50,815 nt of DNA from Desulfobacterales bacterium (GCA_023129535.1 JAGMBW010000045.1:1-50815); one strand, 5' to 3'; positions 25,897-34,485 are shown, counted from the stretch's first letter. The notes: a model not told the origin generated them from the letters alone. Program-made: numbers and translations.

Positions 25897-27150
25897 ATGC
25901 ATCACTTTCATTACCGTGATAACCATATGTTTTGTGAGGATATTCCTATCCTCGAGATTGCGGAAAGTGTGGGCACCCCCTTTTACCTGTACAGCCATGC
26001 TACACTCCGGCACCACTTCCTTGTCTTTCAAAAGGCCTTTGAAGGTGTGCCTCATCTGATCTGCTTTTCTGCCAAGTCCAATTCCAACTTAGCCGTGCTG
26101 AGACTCTTTGCCAGCCTTGGAGGTGGCCTCGACATCGTATCGGGCGGGGAGTTGTTTCGGGGGCTTCAAGCAGGTATCCCTCCGGAAAGGATTGTCTATT
26201 CAGGCGTGGGAAAGCGTGAGGACGAGATAGAGTATGGCTTGCAATCTGAGATTTTGATGTTCAATATTGAATCACACCAGGAGCTGGAGCTCATCAACCG
26301 CTGCGCTAAGCGCCTGAAAAAAAAGGCAGCAATTGCCCTTCGTGTAAATCCCGACGTGGATCCCAAGACACATCCTTACATATCAACGGGCCTGAAAAGG
26401 GAAAAGTTTGGGCTGGGCATGGAATTGGCTGCGGAGGTGTACAAGTCAGCCACTGGCTTTCCGCATATAGAAGTTATTGGCGTTAGTTGCCACATTGGGT
26501 CTCAGGTCACGGAGGTTTCCCCTTTTGTGGATGCTCTGCACCGTACCAAGGAGCTGATTGCCAGACTGGAGACCTTTGGGATCTCGATTTCCTATCTTGA
26601 TATAGGTGGAGGGCTCGGGATCACATACGATCGAGAATCTCCTCCTCACCCAACTGAATACGGCAGGGCCATATCACAAGCCCTTGGCGACTCACCCTTC
26701 ACGCTCATCCTGGAACCTGGACGGGTGATTGTGGGAAACGCAGGTATCCTTGTAACTCGGGTGCTATATACGAAGAGGGGTGAGACCAAGGATTTTGTGG
26801 TTGTGGATGCGGCCATGAACGATCTTGTTCGGCCGTCTCTGTACGAGGCCTACCATGCTATCGAACCGGTGGTCAAAGATCAAAAGGAGACTATCAGGGC
26901 AGATGTAGTCGGACCTATTTGCGAGAGCGGTGACTTCTTGGCCAGGGATCGTGATATTGCACGTGTCGAGGCAGGGGATCTGCTGGCAGTGATGAGTGCA
27001 GGGGCGTATGGTTTTACGATGTCTTCGAATTACAATTCGAGGCCCCGAGTCCCAGAGGTCATGGTTAAGGAGGACCGATTCTGTGTTGTCAGGGCACGGG
27101 AGTCATACGAGGACTTGATTAAAGGAGAGTCGATTCCCCCTTTTTTGTGA
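25897..27150 (+). CDS. lysA: Diaminopimelate decarboxylase
   Basis: PLP enzyme converting meso-diaminopimelate to lysine. Fold-type III barrel with the PLP lysine in CFSAKSNSNLAVL, then GLDIVSGGELFRG, SCHIGSQVTEV, DIGGGLGITY, the phosphate-binding EPGRVIVG and the active-site CESGDFLARDR from the second subunit. The ending MSSNYNSRPRVPEVMV is also typical. 417 residues. It is followed by dapF and dapL, so the last three steps of the DapL route to lysine are encoded together. Confidence 0.96.
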   Translation: MHHFHYRDNHMFCEDIPILEIAESVGTPFYLYSHATLRHHFLVFQKAFEGVPHLICFSAKSNSNLAVLRLFASLGGGLDIVSGGELFRGLQAGIPPERIVYSGVGKREDEIEYGLQSEILMFNIESHQELELINRCAKRLKKKAAIALRVNPDVDPKTHPYISTGLKREKFGLGMELAAEVYKSATGFPHIEVIGVSCHIGSQVTEVSPFVDALHRTKELIARLETFGISISYLDIGGGLGITYDRESPPHPTEYGRAISQALGDSPFTLILEPGRVIVGNAGILVTRVLYTKRGETKDFVVVDAAMNDLVRPSLYEAYHAIEPVVKDQKETIRADVVGPICESGDFLARDRDIARVEAGDLLAVMSAGAYGFTMSSNYNSRPRVPEVMVKEDRFCVVRARESYEDLIKGESIPPFL

Positions 27151-27173
27151 TCTGAACATATATAGGAGCACCT

Positions 27174-28094
27174 TTGTCTTTTACAGAGCGCACAGGCAAA
27201 AAAACAATTGCGGATTGCGGATTGCGGATTGCGGAATTAAAATCCAAAATCCAAAATCCAAAATCCAAAATCCAAACGGGTATTTCGTTTTACAAAATGA
27301 GCGGCAGCGGGAATGATTTCATCCTCGTTGACAATCGTAACAGGATTGTGGACGAAGAGAACCTGACCGAATGGATTGCTTCGATTTGCCGCAGGAAATA
27401 CTCAGTGGGGGCTGACGGGGTGATTCTGCTTGAAGCATCGGAACGGGCGGATTTCAAATGGCGCTTTTTTAATGCAGACGGCGGAGAGGTCGAAATGTGC
27501 GGCAATGGGGGGCGTTGTGCAGCAAGGCTTGCCTACCTGAAGGGAATTGCCGGTCCTCGACTTAGCTTTGAAACCAAATCCGGAGTCATTCGGGCCGAGG
27601 TGATGGGCGGCCGCGTGAAATTGGAGATGCCGGTACCGAGCCTGCCAGAGCTTGACTATCCCTTGGAGGTTGAACAAGAGACTGTCACAGTAAGCAGTAT
27701 CACGGTGGGGGTGCCCCATGTGGTGATCTGGGTGACTGACGTAAGAGAAAGTCCGGTTTTGCCGATAGGCCGGGCCATAAGGTACCATGAACGGTACGCC
27801 CCTGCCGGCACAAATGTGAACTTTGTGGAGCAACTCCATGACGGCATTTTTGCCATTCGCACCTATGAGCGTGGCGTAGAAGATGAGACCCTGGCCTGTG
27901 GGACGGGTTCGGTTGCAACGGCTCTCATTGCCGCCCAAAAAGGTATGGCCGTATCTCCTATTGCCCTGCATACTCGGGGAGGTGGAACCCTCAAGATCTA
28001 TTTTGAGAGGCCCGGAGATAATTTCCGGAACGTGTTCCTTGAGGGAGACGCCAGGGTGATTTACGAGGGCAGGCTTTGGAACAATGACGATTGA
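27174..28094 (+). CDS. dapF: Diaminopimelate epimerase with repeat-encoded N-terminal insert
   Basis: Interconverts LL- and meso-diaminopimelate with two cysteines: C in MCGNGGRC and C in ETLACGTGSVA, both present. AGGAG at 27164-27168 stands five bases before a TTG at 27174, giving MSFTERTGKK. About 24 residues encoded by heptamer arrays (TTGCGGA, then AATCCAA) follow before the conserved start of the enzyme, SFYKMSGSGNDFILVDN. The family normally begins only about five residues before KM.G.GNDF, so the repeats appear inserted between the start codon and the domain while keeping the frame. Translation could instead begin downstream, but no good start is visible there. Confidence 0.92.
   Translation: MSFTERTGKKTIADCGLRIAELKSKIQNPKSKIQTGISFYKMSGSGNDFILVDNRNRIVDEENLTEWIASICRRKYSVGADGVILLEASERADFKWRFFNADGGEVEMCGNGGRCAARLAYLKGIAGPRLSFETKSGVIRAEVMGGRVKLEMPVPSLPELDYPLEVEQETVTVSSITVGVPHVVIWVTDVRESPVLPIGRAIRYHERYAPAGTNVNFVEQLHDGIFAIRTYERGVEDETLACGTGSVATALIAAQKGMAVSPIALHTRGGGTLKIYFERPGDNFRNVFLEGDARVIYEGRLWNNDD
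27209..27278. repeat. Heptamer arrays inside the dapF reading frame
   Basis: ATTGCGG x3 (27210-27233) is followed by AATCCAA-type words x5 (about 27241-27275). They are translated as IADCGLRIAELKSKIQNPKS and onward unless an internal start is used. Confidence 0.8.
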
Positions 28095-28097
28095 CGA

Positions 28098-28115
28098 ATG
28101 ACCAGTGACCAGTGA
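28098..28115 (+). repeat. Heptamer array at the dapL start with MTSDQ mini-ORF
   Basis: ATGACCA-GTGACCA-GTGACCA: the first copy opens a five-codon frame MTSDQ ending in TGA (28113-28115). The second copy supplies the GTG start of dapL at 28105. Confidence 0.7.
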
Positions 28116-29295
28116 CCAATTGAGGATTGAAAAAGCTGAAAGACTAAAACGGCTTCCTCCTTATCTTTTCAAGGAGATCGATCGCCAGAAAGAAGAGGTC
28201 CGGGCCAAGGGGATTGACATTATTGATCTTGGTGTAGGGGATCCAGACCTTCCAACGCCGCCCCATATTATCCAGGCCTTAAAGAGAGCAGCTTCAGATC
28301 CGGCCAATCATCGATATCCTTCCTATTCGGGGATGGGTGAGTTTAATGCCGTGGTGGCAAGGTGGTATAAGCAGCGTTTTAACGTGGACCTGGATGCCAG
28401 CACAGAGGTCGTGACCTTGATTGGGTCGAAAGAAGGGATCGCCCACATCCCCCTGGCCTTTATAAACCCTGGGGATATTGCCCTTGTGGCCCGTCCGGGG
28501 TATCCTGTTTACCATGTCGGCATCCAGTTCGCAGGCGGGACACCGTATTTTATGGATCTCTTAAAAGAGAACAGCTTCTTACCCGACCTTGAAGCCATTT
28601 CGCCGGAATTGGCCCAAAAGGCAAAGATGATGTTTATAAACTATCCGAACAACCCTACGGCTGCAGTGGCTACCAGGGAGTTTTTTGAATCGGTCGTCGT
28701 CTTTGCCAGTGAACATAATGTCATAGTATGTCACGATGCTGCCTATTCGGAGATGGCATTTGATGGTTACAGGCCAGCGAGTTTTCTTGAGGTGGGAGGC
28801 GCCAAAGCTCTCGGAATCGAGTTTCACTCCCTTTCCAAGACCTATAATATGACAGGTTGGCGTATCGGGTTTGCGGTTGGTTGTGCAGATGTCATCAGCG
28901 CCTTGGGCCAGGTGAAGAGTAACATCGATTCCGGTGCATTTCAGGCCGTTCAGATTGCAGGGATTGCGGCTCTGGAAGGAGACCAGGCATGTGTGGAGGA
29001 GATGAGGCAGATCTATGCGGAGCGTCGAGATATCTTGGTGGATGGCCTCCGCTCTATTGGTTTGTCGGTAGAAAAACCGCGTGCCACGTTCTATGTCTGG
29101 GTTGAGGTGCCCGGGGGATACACGTCAGCAGGATTTGCGAGCCGGCTGTTGACGGAAGCAGGCATTGTGACTACACCCGGAAACGGATTTGGTACATCAG
29201 GTGAAGGGTATATCCGGATGGCCCTCACGGTTGACCGCGAGCGAATCCGTGAGGCAGTGGAACGGCTGAGCCGGTTAGGTCCGTTTGGCTGTTAG
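28105..29295 (+). CDS. dapL: LL-diaminopimelate aminotransferase
   Basis: Converts tetrahydrodipicolinate directly to LL-diaminopimelate, bypassing the succinylase and acetylase branches. The protein begins MTSDQLRIEKAERLKRLPPYLF from a GTG inside a heptamer array. IIDLGVGDPDLPTP, MMFINYPNNPTAAVA, VCHDAAYSEMAFDG and the PLP-lysine segment SLSKTYNMTGWRIGF are typical of DapL class I aminotransferases. 396 residues. Placement beside lysA and dapF makes the lysine/cell-wall assignment firm. DapA and DapB are not in the window. Confidence 0.95.
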   Translation: MTSDQLRIEKAERLKRLPPYLFKEIDRQKEEVRAKGIDIIDLGVGDPDLPTPPHIIQALKRAASDPANHRYPSYSGMGEFNAVVARWYKQRFNVDLDASTEVVTLIGSKEGIAHIPLAFINPGDIALVARPGYPVYHVGIQFAGGTPYFMDLLKENSFLPDLEAISPELAQKAKMMFINYPNNPTAAVATREFFESVVVFASEHNVIVCHDAAYSEMAFDGYRPASFLEVGGAKALGIEFHSLSKTYNMTGWRIGFAVGCADVISALGQVKSNIDSGAFQAVQIAGIAALEGDQACVEEMRQIYAERRDILVDGLRSIGLSVEKPRATFYVWVEVPGGYTSAGFASRLLTEAGIVTTPGNGFGTSGEGYIRMALTVDRERIREAVERLSRLGPFGC

Positions 29296-29334
29296 CCCGT
29301 TTTAGAACCGGCTCAACCGGCTAAACCGACTTCA

Positions 29335-29868
29335 ATGAGTGATAGATGCTACGAAAGCTTACCTTATACACATACGGCTTATATAGGGGTGGGATCGAAC
29401 ATTGGGGATAAGGCTGAGAATTGCCGCAGGGCAATTGCAGCGATTGACAGGTGCGAAGGTTGCACGGTTGAGGCCAAGTCGCCTCTGTATGAGACCGAAC
29501 CGGTCCATTTGGAGTGTCAGGATTGGTTTGTAAATTGTGTGGCCAGGATTCGTACAGACCTTAAACCAGAGACCCTTCTTGTGCGACTTAAGGCCGTTGA
29601 GCACGGAATGGGACGGCGGCCTGGAGGAAATAAGTTCGGCCCCAGGACGTTGGATCTGGACATTCTTTTCTATAATGACCGCATATTGCGTACAAGATGG
29701 TTGCAGATCCCTCACCCGAGGCTGCATCAAAGGCGGTTCGTCCTCAAGCCCCTTTGCAACATCGCACCGGAACTGGTGCATCCCGTCTTTGGGCAAACTG
29801 TACAATCCCTTTTGTCTGACTTGAGGGATGGAGGAAAGAAGGTTATATTGTTTAAATGCGATTATTAA
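29335..29868 (+). CDS. folK: 6-hydroxymethyl-7,8-dihydropterin pyrophosphokinase
   Basis: Pyrophosphoryl transfer in folate synthesis. The HPPK motifs are complete: AYIGVGSNIGDK near residue 15, SPLYETEPV, WFVNCVARI, the signature GPRTLDLDILFY and the HPRLHQRRFVLKPL loop. The 177-aa protein has about a dozen extra N-terminal residues. It follows dapL after a short spacer with an AACCGGCT repeat. The next gene starts inside its last codons (13-base overlap). Confidence 0.95.
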   Translation: MSDRCYESLPYTHTAYIGVGSNIGDKAENCRRAIAAIDRCEGCTVEAKSPLYETEPVHLECQDWFVNCVARIRTDLKPETLLVRLKAVEHGMGRRPGGNKFGPRTLDLDILFYNDRILRTRWLQIPHPRLHQRRFVLKPLCNIAPELVHPVFGQTVQSLLSDLRDGGKKVILFKCDY

Positions 29869-30122
29869 TCCTTTGCTTGTTAATCTATTTTGGCTACAGG
29901 CTGTTTAAGAAGTGGGCACTTTCGGGGAAATCTTCCGGAATGCCTCAAGAGCCGGAAACATTGACCATGGTGGATGATGTGATGGTCAAGGACCCTTTTT
30001 GTCAAACCTATTTTCCCAAGAAAACGGCCGTCAAAAGTGTTATCGATGGAGAAATCTACCATTTTTGCAGCACTGTATGCCGGGACAAATTTATGGAGGC
30101 GATCAAGAATTCTAAACAGTAG
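29856..30122 (+). CDS. Small membrane-anchored YHS/TRASH-like protein
   Basis: 88 residues: a membrane helix at 2-16 (RLLILCLLIYFGYRL), a short linker, then a metal-binding domain: KDPFCQTYFPKKTAV...GEIYHFCSTVCRDKF. The pattern C.X.Y.P...A......G..YFCS..C...F is that of YHS/TRASH domains, which bind transition metals through cysteines. Function beyond likely metal sensing or transfer is not apparent. It overlaps folK by 13 bases. Confidence 0.75.
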   Translation: MRLLILCLLIYFGYRLFKKWALSGKSSGMPQEPETLTMVDDVMVKDPFCQTYFPKKTAVKSVIDGEIYHFCSTVCRDKFMEAIKNSKQ

Positions 30123-30176
30123 AGTTTGTAGAGTTTGTAGAGTTTATTGAGTTTGTAGAGTTTATTGAGTTCATAG
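30119..30176. repeat. 9-mer tandem array GTAGAGTTT
   Basis: Six consecutive copies of GTAGAGTTT or ATTGAGTTT directly after the YHS-like gene. No inverse partner array is seen nearby. Confidence 0.8.
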
Positions 30177-30230
30177 GGGTCCTAAGATTTTAACATTTTT
30201 CTCGGATAAGCAGTTTGATTTACATCGAAA

Positions 30231-30887
30231 ATGATGCGCAAGCTAAATCCGCAATCCCTGGCCCAGACCTGCTCTCCGAGCGAAACGGTTTGTAGCGCTG
30301 GTGTCGCGCCAGGGCGGGCCGCAATCCGCAATCCGAAATGCTATGTGTGGGCCCTGGCTCTGGCTCTGTCGCTCTGCAGGCCCCTGTGGGCCGACATTTA
30401 CCACTATGTTGACAGCAACGGGATCATCCATTTCACAAATGTACCCACCGTTCCAGGATATGGTATCTATATACGCGAAGGCACCCTGGTACGTGCCGAT
30501 GAGATATCCAGCCGTTACGACGCCTATATCGCAGAAGCCGCCCGTAAACACGGGGTATCGTTTTCCCTGATCAAGGCAGTTATCAAGGCAGAGTCGGACT
30601 TCGATCCTTACGCTGTTTCCAGATCAGGCGCGCGTGGATTAATGCAAATTATGCCACAAACTGCAAAGGATCTGAGTATTGGCGATTCCTTTGACCCCAG
30701 AGAGAACATCCTTGGCGGCGCACGTTATCTTAAAGACCTGTTGATGCAGTTTCAAGGAAGCTTGCCTCTGGCCTTGGCCGCCTATAACGCAGGTCCCAGC
30801 AAGGTTCAGTCCCTCAGATGCGTGCCGCCCATTGAGGAAACCCAGAGCTTTGTACACAGAGTCATGCAATATCTTAACCTCTACTGA
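30231..30887 (+). CDS. Lytic transglycosylase (SLT) with DUF4124-like N-terminus
   Basis: Soluble-lytic-transglycosylase fold: ISRYDAYIAEAARKHGVSFS..KAVIKAESDFDP (catalytic Glu), SRSGARGLMQIMPQTA, GGARYLKDLL and LALAAYNAGPSKV. Ahead of it lies a short DUF4124-like stretch DIYHYVDSNGIIHFTNVP. The signal sequence WALALALSLCRPLWA precedes D-I-Y. The ATG at 30231 gives a basic n-region interrupted by a 63-bp element (21 codons, in frame). A GTG at 30345 would exclude the element but leave no positive charge before the hydrophobic core. Which start is used is uncertain. Confidence 0.85.
   Translation: MMRKLNPQSLAQTCSPSETVCSAGVAPGRAAIRNPKCYVWALALALSLCRPLWADIYHYVDSNGIIHFTNVPTVPGYGIYIREGTLVRADEISSRYDAYIAEAARKHGVSFSLIKAVIKAESDFDPYAVSRSGARGLMQIMPQTAKDLSIGDSFDPRENILGGARYLKDLLMQFQGSLPLALAAYNAGPSKVQSLRCVPPIEETQSFVHRVMQYLNLY
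30256..30318 (-). mobile_element. 63-bp element, copy 2, inserted in a CCGCAAT heptamer array
   Basis: On the minus strand: left arm at 30303-30318, 33-bp centre at 30270-30302, right arm at 30256-30269. Removing exactly these 63 bp joins CCGCAAT to CCGCAATCCGCAATCCG and restores an uninterrupted heptamer array. The insertion lies in the 5' part of the SLT reading frame and keeps it open. Confidence 0.75.
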
Positions 30888-30910
30888 ATCACACCGTGGT
30901 AACCATCATC

Positions 30911-31477
30911 ATGACCTCTGAAGACTTGCCTCCAAGGTTTTGGAGTTTTCCCAACCAGTTAACCCTTTACAGGATTGCAAGCATTCCTGTGCTGATCGTC
31001 CTGCTTATGTTTTCAGGCAAGGTGTGTGCCTTTCTGGCTGCTATTGTGTTTTCGGCTGCGTCTTTGACTGATCTGCTTGATGGCCTGTTTGCCCGGCGCC
31101 GAGGTCTTGAGTCAACCCTCGGCAAGTTCCTGGACCCGTTGGCCGACAAGCTACTCATCTCGGCGGCCTTGATCATGCTGATCCCCCACGGACGCGTAAC
31201 AGCCTGGATGGCCTTTGTCATTATTGGACGCGAAATCGCCGTAACAGGGCTGCGTGCTATCTTATCTGAAAAAGGTGTAGTGATGGGTGCCTCGGAACTG
31301 GGAAAGTACAAGATCGTCTTTCAGATAGCGGCTATCATCCCGCTTCTGATCCACTACACGTATTTCAATATCGACTTCCACACCGTAGGCAAGGTGCTCC
31401 TGTGGATAGCCCTTATATTGACAGTATGGTCAGGGGCAAGATATATGGTTAAATTCAGGGGTGTCATGAACGAATAA
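30911..31477 (+). CDS. pgsA: CDP-diacylglycerol-glycerol-3-phosphate 3-phosphatidyltransferase
   Basis: Makes phosphatidylglycerophosphate, the committed step to phosphatidylglycerol. Several membrane helices surround the CDP-alcohol phosphotransferase motif DLLDGLFARRRGLESTLGKF with LDPLADK following (DG..AR........G....D...D). The N-terminus FPNQLTLYRIASIPVLI is typical of PgsA. 188 residues from the ATG at 30911; a GTG at 30896 would add five. Confidence 0.93.
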   Translation: MTSEDLPPRFWSFPNQLTLYRIASIPVLIVLLMFSGKVCAFLAAIVFSAASLTDLLDGLFARRRGLESTLGKFLDPLADKLLISAALIMLIPHGRVTAWMAFVIIGREIAVTGLRAILSEKGVVMGASELGKYKIVFQIAAIIPLLIHYTYFNIDFHTVGKVLLWIALILTVWSGARYMVKFRGVMNE

Positions 31478-31740
31478 GGTGATGATATAGTCCTTAAGAA
31501 AAAGGGTTTGGTGTTACGGGCTCTATTATGAAATGAGAATGCTATCATCTCACTTGTGGCAGATGCTGGATGCTCGATCCTGGATAACAAACTGATTTTT
31601 AACATTTTATCGAGAATCCAGTATCCAGTATCAATAAGTTGACGCCTAAGAAGCTCCTTGCAAAGCAGAAAATTGCTGACCCCAAAAACATTATCTTGGA
31701 ATCTATAGCACAGGCTGTCCAGTCCGCCCCTACAAGAATT
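31478..31740. other. Non-coding spacer with inverted heptamer arrays
   Basis: No gene is seen. ATGCTGG-ATGCTCG-ATCCTGG (31563-31583) faces its inverse ending CCAGTATCCAGTAT (about 31612-31632), again an arrangement that can fold into a hairpin. Confidence 0.55.
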
Positions 31741-31745
31741 TTTTG

Positions 31746-31774
31746 TTGACAAAGAAACAGGAGATCGTTATGTA
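31746..31774 (+). promoter_or_regulatory. Putative sigma70 promoter of tRNA-Gly
   Basis: TTGACA (31746-31751), 17 bp, TATGTA (31769-31774), with the mature tRNA starting 17 bases later. Confidence 0.55.
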
Positions 31775-31790
31775 TACGGTATGATATCGG

Positions 31791-31865
<75 letters not shown>

Positions 31866-31886
31866 GCCGGAACTTAGGGGCTTCGC

Positions 31887-32098
31887 CATAATTGGTCGAG
31901 TGCCCGCCCTGGCGCGACGTGCTTAAATTAATCTACTAAGCCCATAATCCAGGTCTGGGCCAGGGGTCAAGTGGTTGATTAGTCGAGTAGTTTAAGGGCC
32001 TTACGACTGGACAATAAAAAAGTTAATCGTTATCCGTTAATCGTTATTAGGGAAACAAATAACGAATAACCAATCAACTACTCGACTAAAGTCGTAGG
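31887..32098. repeat. Octamer and heptamer arrays between tRNA-Gly and tRNA-Cys
   Basis: A copy of the array found after tRNA-Glu (GGTCGAGT...GTCAAGTGGTTGATTAGTCG), here split by the 63-bp element. Within it lie the inverted heptamers TTAATCGTTATCCGTTAATC (32022-32048) and AATAACGAATAACC (about 32057-32071). Confidence 0.7.
31903..31965 (+). mobile_element. 63-bp element, copy 3, with empty counterpart after tRNA-Glu
   Basis: Left arm CCCGCCCTGGCGCGAC (31903-31918), 33-bp centre (31919-31951), right arm GGTCTGGGCCAGGG (31952-31965). The flanks GGTCGAGTG and GTCAAGTGGTTGATTAGTCG are contiguous at 14461-14490, so the element's borders are defined to within a base or so. No target duplication is evident. 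Confidence 0.8.
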
Positions 32099-32137
32099 AA
32101 TTTCAATGGGTTGTAGAATTTACGAGACGTCTAAAAT

Positions 32138-32212
32138 GGCGGCATAGCCAAGTGGTAAGGCAGCGGTCTGCAAAACCGTTACACACCGGTTCAAATCCGG
32201 TTGCCGCCTCCA
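32138..32212 (+). tRNA. tRNA-Cys (anticodon GCA)
   Basis: Acceptor GGCGGCA pairs with TGCCGCC; anticodon region CGGTCTGCAAAACCG holds GCA; T arm CCGG-TTCAAAT-CCGG. Discriminator T and encoded CCA end at 32212. Confidence 0.95.
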
Positions 32213-32851
32213 GTTATTTCAAGGCGTGGTCAATTCTGTCAACTGCGTACTCGCCCCGTCGCCTACCAGATCCGGCCTTCGCCCTTTCCTGAACCTGTCA
32301 GGAACAGGTTTATCAAGAACCGCTACAACTCCTTAACCACGGCCCTACCATCGGCTAAGAGAGGCCCCCGTTACTGCACGTACGATCTCACTCACACAAT
32401 ATCACGATATACAGGAATCCCATTTGCACCCGCATTTGCAGAAAGAAAGGATAAGAAACACCACGGCGGCTTTGTCAGCCCCGTTAGATCAGAGAGGACC
32501 AAAACTGGTATGTGGCTTGACAGCTACAGGGCCTTGGATTCAGACAGTCGGTATCTTTGAACCTATCTTTCGGGGCCGGCCTTAGGTCAAGACCACCAAA
32601 CCTTCTCAAATCCTGGAACATCAGAAACAGCCCTGCCCGCTCATGCCCCTGGCCAACTCGCTCTGCGCAGCCGACCGTGTGTTGCAAGTGCACGGAGGCT
32701 CGGCAGGCGGCTGGCTCGCGTGGCAGGCGGGTCTATCCTGTTTATCGATGATTGTATCACGTCAGGTGCGACTGCGAAACTTTGCTACCAGGCGCTCGTA
32801 GCTCTGGACAACCACGTGGATGGTTTGATATGGCTAAGTGCCGGCAACTAA
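32213..32851 (+). pseudogene. Phosphoribosyltransferase-like remnant abutting tRNA-Cys
   Basis: One frame is open from the tRNA end to 32851 except for a single TGA at 32558-32560. Near its end it reads ILFIDDCITSGATAKLCYQ, a clear PRPP-binding motif (hydrophobics, D-D, S-G-A-T) of type I phosphoribosyltransferases. Upstream, GIPFAPAFAERKDKKHHGGF is a plausible piece of the same domain. No start codon with a ribosome site exists, and GC-rich low-complexity sequence fills the middle. I read it as a decayed gene fragment left at a tRNA 3' end. The substrate cannot be inferred. Confidence 0.5.
32286..32310. repeat. Small perfect hairpin with alternative pairing
   Basis: TTCCTGA and TCAGGAA (7 bp, 5-base loop) can pair; alternatively AACCTG pairs with the following CAGGTT. 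It lies within the phosphoribosyltransferase remnant. Confidence 0.5.
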
Positions 32852-33091
32852 AGCATATCAGTTCCTCAATCCGTAACTTCTCAATTCCTCTTATCGGAAC
32901 TCTATCCGAACGTCTGGTTGCCTAGGCCTGCCCCCTCATGCCGCCCTCCTCCACTGCTTCGCAACCCGGGCCAGCCGGGCCAGTAGCAGGCCGTTTCGTG
33001 TTCTCATGATCCCAGAATCACACGTGAACTACCAATATTAGACAGGTGGGAGCCTTAATGAGGTAGCAGTAAAGAAGCCTTATCTCTGAAG
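32852..33091. other. Spacer without recognisable genes
   Basis: Contains octamer-like CAATTCCT words near 32890 and GC-rich low-complexity sequence (about 32925-32995). I see no coding or RNA gene. Confidence 0.5.
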
Positions 33092-33937
33092 TTATCCAAA
33101 GATAGTATGACTCATTGTATTCAACACATCTTCCAGCTCGAATACAACAGCATGGAGGTCCCTGGTCCCCTGCCCGGGATTGATGCAGACGGTATTGCCA
33201 ATTTTGTCCCAGTAACTCCCGGAACGTGAAGGGGCTTCATGGATGTGGCCGTGCAAAGTCAGGTAGGGCTGGTTTTTTTCGATGAATTGACGGATTGCGC
33301 GGCTTCCAACCGCGCGGCCGTCATACAAGATGTCCAAATTAGTTTGAAACGGCGGTGCGTGCATCACATAGACTGTCTTTTGATACGATCTGGGAACCGG
33401 GAGTCTGGCCAATTCTTGTTCCATTGTACTAAGGCGGTTGAAATGCGTAACTGCGTCGATCTGTCTTATCCCTGTGTCTGTACTGATACAGGCCTTAAAA
33501 TGTTGAGGTTCTATCGGGGCATCGGCAGTGTCTATACGCTCGCTGTCTTTAATGCTGAATGGGGTGGGCGGAACATTTCCGTATCCAATTATTTCAAACC
33601 TGTTTCCCAGCCGGTATTTTTTGTTATGGAGAAGTCTCAGTAACCCGTGCCTTTGCAACTCCTCAAGAAGCGGCATATTGATGAGCCAATCGTCGTTTCC
33701 CATCATGGCATAAACTTCCAGCCCGGGCAGCTCGATATGAATTCCCTCCAGCTTTGGCTTCATAAAGTGGGTGATAAAATCTCGCTGGTCTTCTACAGAG
33801 GTCGAAAAAGCTCCATGCTTTGGCAGCAGGTCTCCACCAATGATTATTGCCTCTGCCTGCCAATTGACGGCAAGCCGAAACAGTTGAGAATACAGACCTT
33901 CAATACCGTGAAGGTCAGCAGTGTAAATGATTTTCAT
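33092..33937 (-). CDS. Metallophosphoesterase (calcineurin-like)
   Basis: Dinuclear metal phosphoesterase fold with all motifs in order: YTADLHG (residues 5-11), IIGGDLLPKHG, MMGNDDW, YVMHAPP and LHGHIHEAP. 281 residues from the ATG at 33937, which has AGGA a few bases upstream; an in-frame start six codons earlier lacks a ribosome site. The substrate is unknown; relatives hydrolyse phosphodiesters or nucleotides. The first third is duplicated at 34874-35036 with the same orientation. The neighbouring genes are a toxin-antitoxin pair, so the setting is accessory. Confidence 0.87.
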   Translation of the reverse strand: MKIIYTADLHGIEGLYSQLFRLAVNWQAEAIIIGGDLLPKHGAFSTSVEDQRDFITHFMKPKLEGIHIELPGLEVYAMMGNDDWLINMPLLEELQRHGLLRLLHNKKYRLGNRFEIIGYGNVPPTPFSIKDSERIDTADAPIEPQHFKACISTDTGIRQIDAVTHFNRLSTMEQELARLPVPRSYQKTVYVMHAPPFQTNLDILYDGRAVGSRAIRQFIEKNQPYLTLHGHIHEAPSRSGSYWDKIGNTVCINPGQGTRDLHAVVFELEDVLNTMSHTIFG

Positions 33938-34026
33938 CTTTTCCTGCCAATCCACTGACTTATCTTACCAGCACGAATATGAGATGGTACCCATTACCAG
34001 AATATCACGGGAGGTGAAAAACACCC

Positions 34027-34485
34027 TCAGGAAGGCTTTTTTGAGTCGGCAAGCTGTTCGGCAAATGGAACATTCAGCCCTTCTTCTTCAGCGGCCTTGT
34101 TTAAGGCATGATCAAAGCAGGCAAACCTTGTAGCAAGATGACTGCCTTTATGCATTAGCAAGGCAGACGCCAAGTGAATAGCATCAAAGCCTCTTAACGG
34201 GTGCTTTAAGAGAAGCCCTTCTATTATTTGGTTCAGTTCTGAGCTGATGGGGACCAGAATGAGCCGAGGATACTCATTTTTGAATTCCGCAACGGTTTGG
34301 ATACACTCAACTTCAGAGAGAACTGCCTCTCTGTATTTGCGACGAAAGGTCGCCATAGTTTCAGCAAATGCTACTGTCGAAGTAAGTACCTCCACAGCCT
34401 CTTCCCAAAGGCCGTCAACTTCGTCACTCCTATCTTCCTCTACGTAGCGCTTGATCAAGGCTGAAGTATCGCAATATAGAATCAT
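34027..34485 (-). CDS. vapC: PIN-domain toxin VapC family
   Basis: PIN-domain ribonuclease of type II toxin-antitoxin systems. The acidic metal-binding set is visible as D6 in YCDTSALIKRY, E in FAETMATF, D in RGFDAIHLASA and D in RFACFDHALNKAA. 152 residues. Its ATG overlaps the antitoxin stop (4 bases, ATGA type), the usual coupling of such pairs. The RNA target is unknown. Confidence 0.9.
   Translation of the reverse strand: MILYCDTSALIKRYVEEDRSDEVDGLWEEAVEVLTSTVAFAETMATFRRKYREAVLSEVECIQTVAEFKNEYPRLILVPISSELNQIIEGLLLKHPLRGFDAIHLASALLMHKGSHLATRFACFDHALNKAAEEEGLNVPFAEQLADSKKPS

Noticed and set aside
32558-32560. In-frame TGA as a selenocysteine codon
   Set aside because: The surrounding frame lacks a start and a conserved cysteine context, and the middle is low-complexity; decay is simpler.
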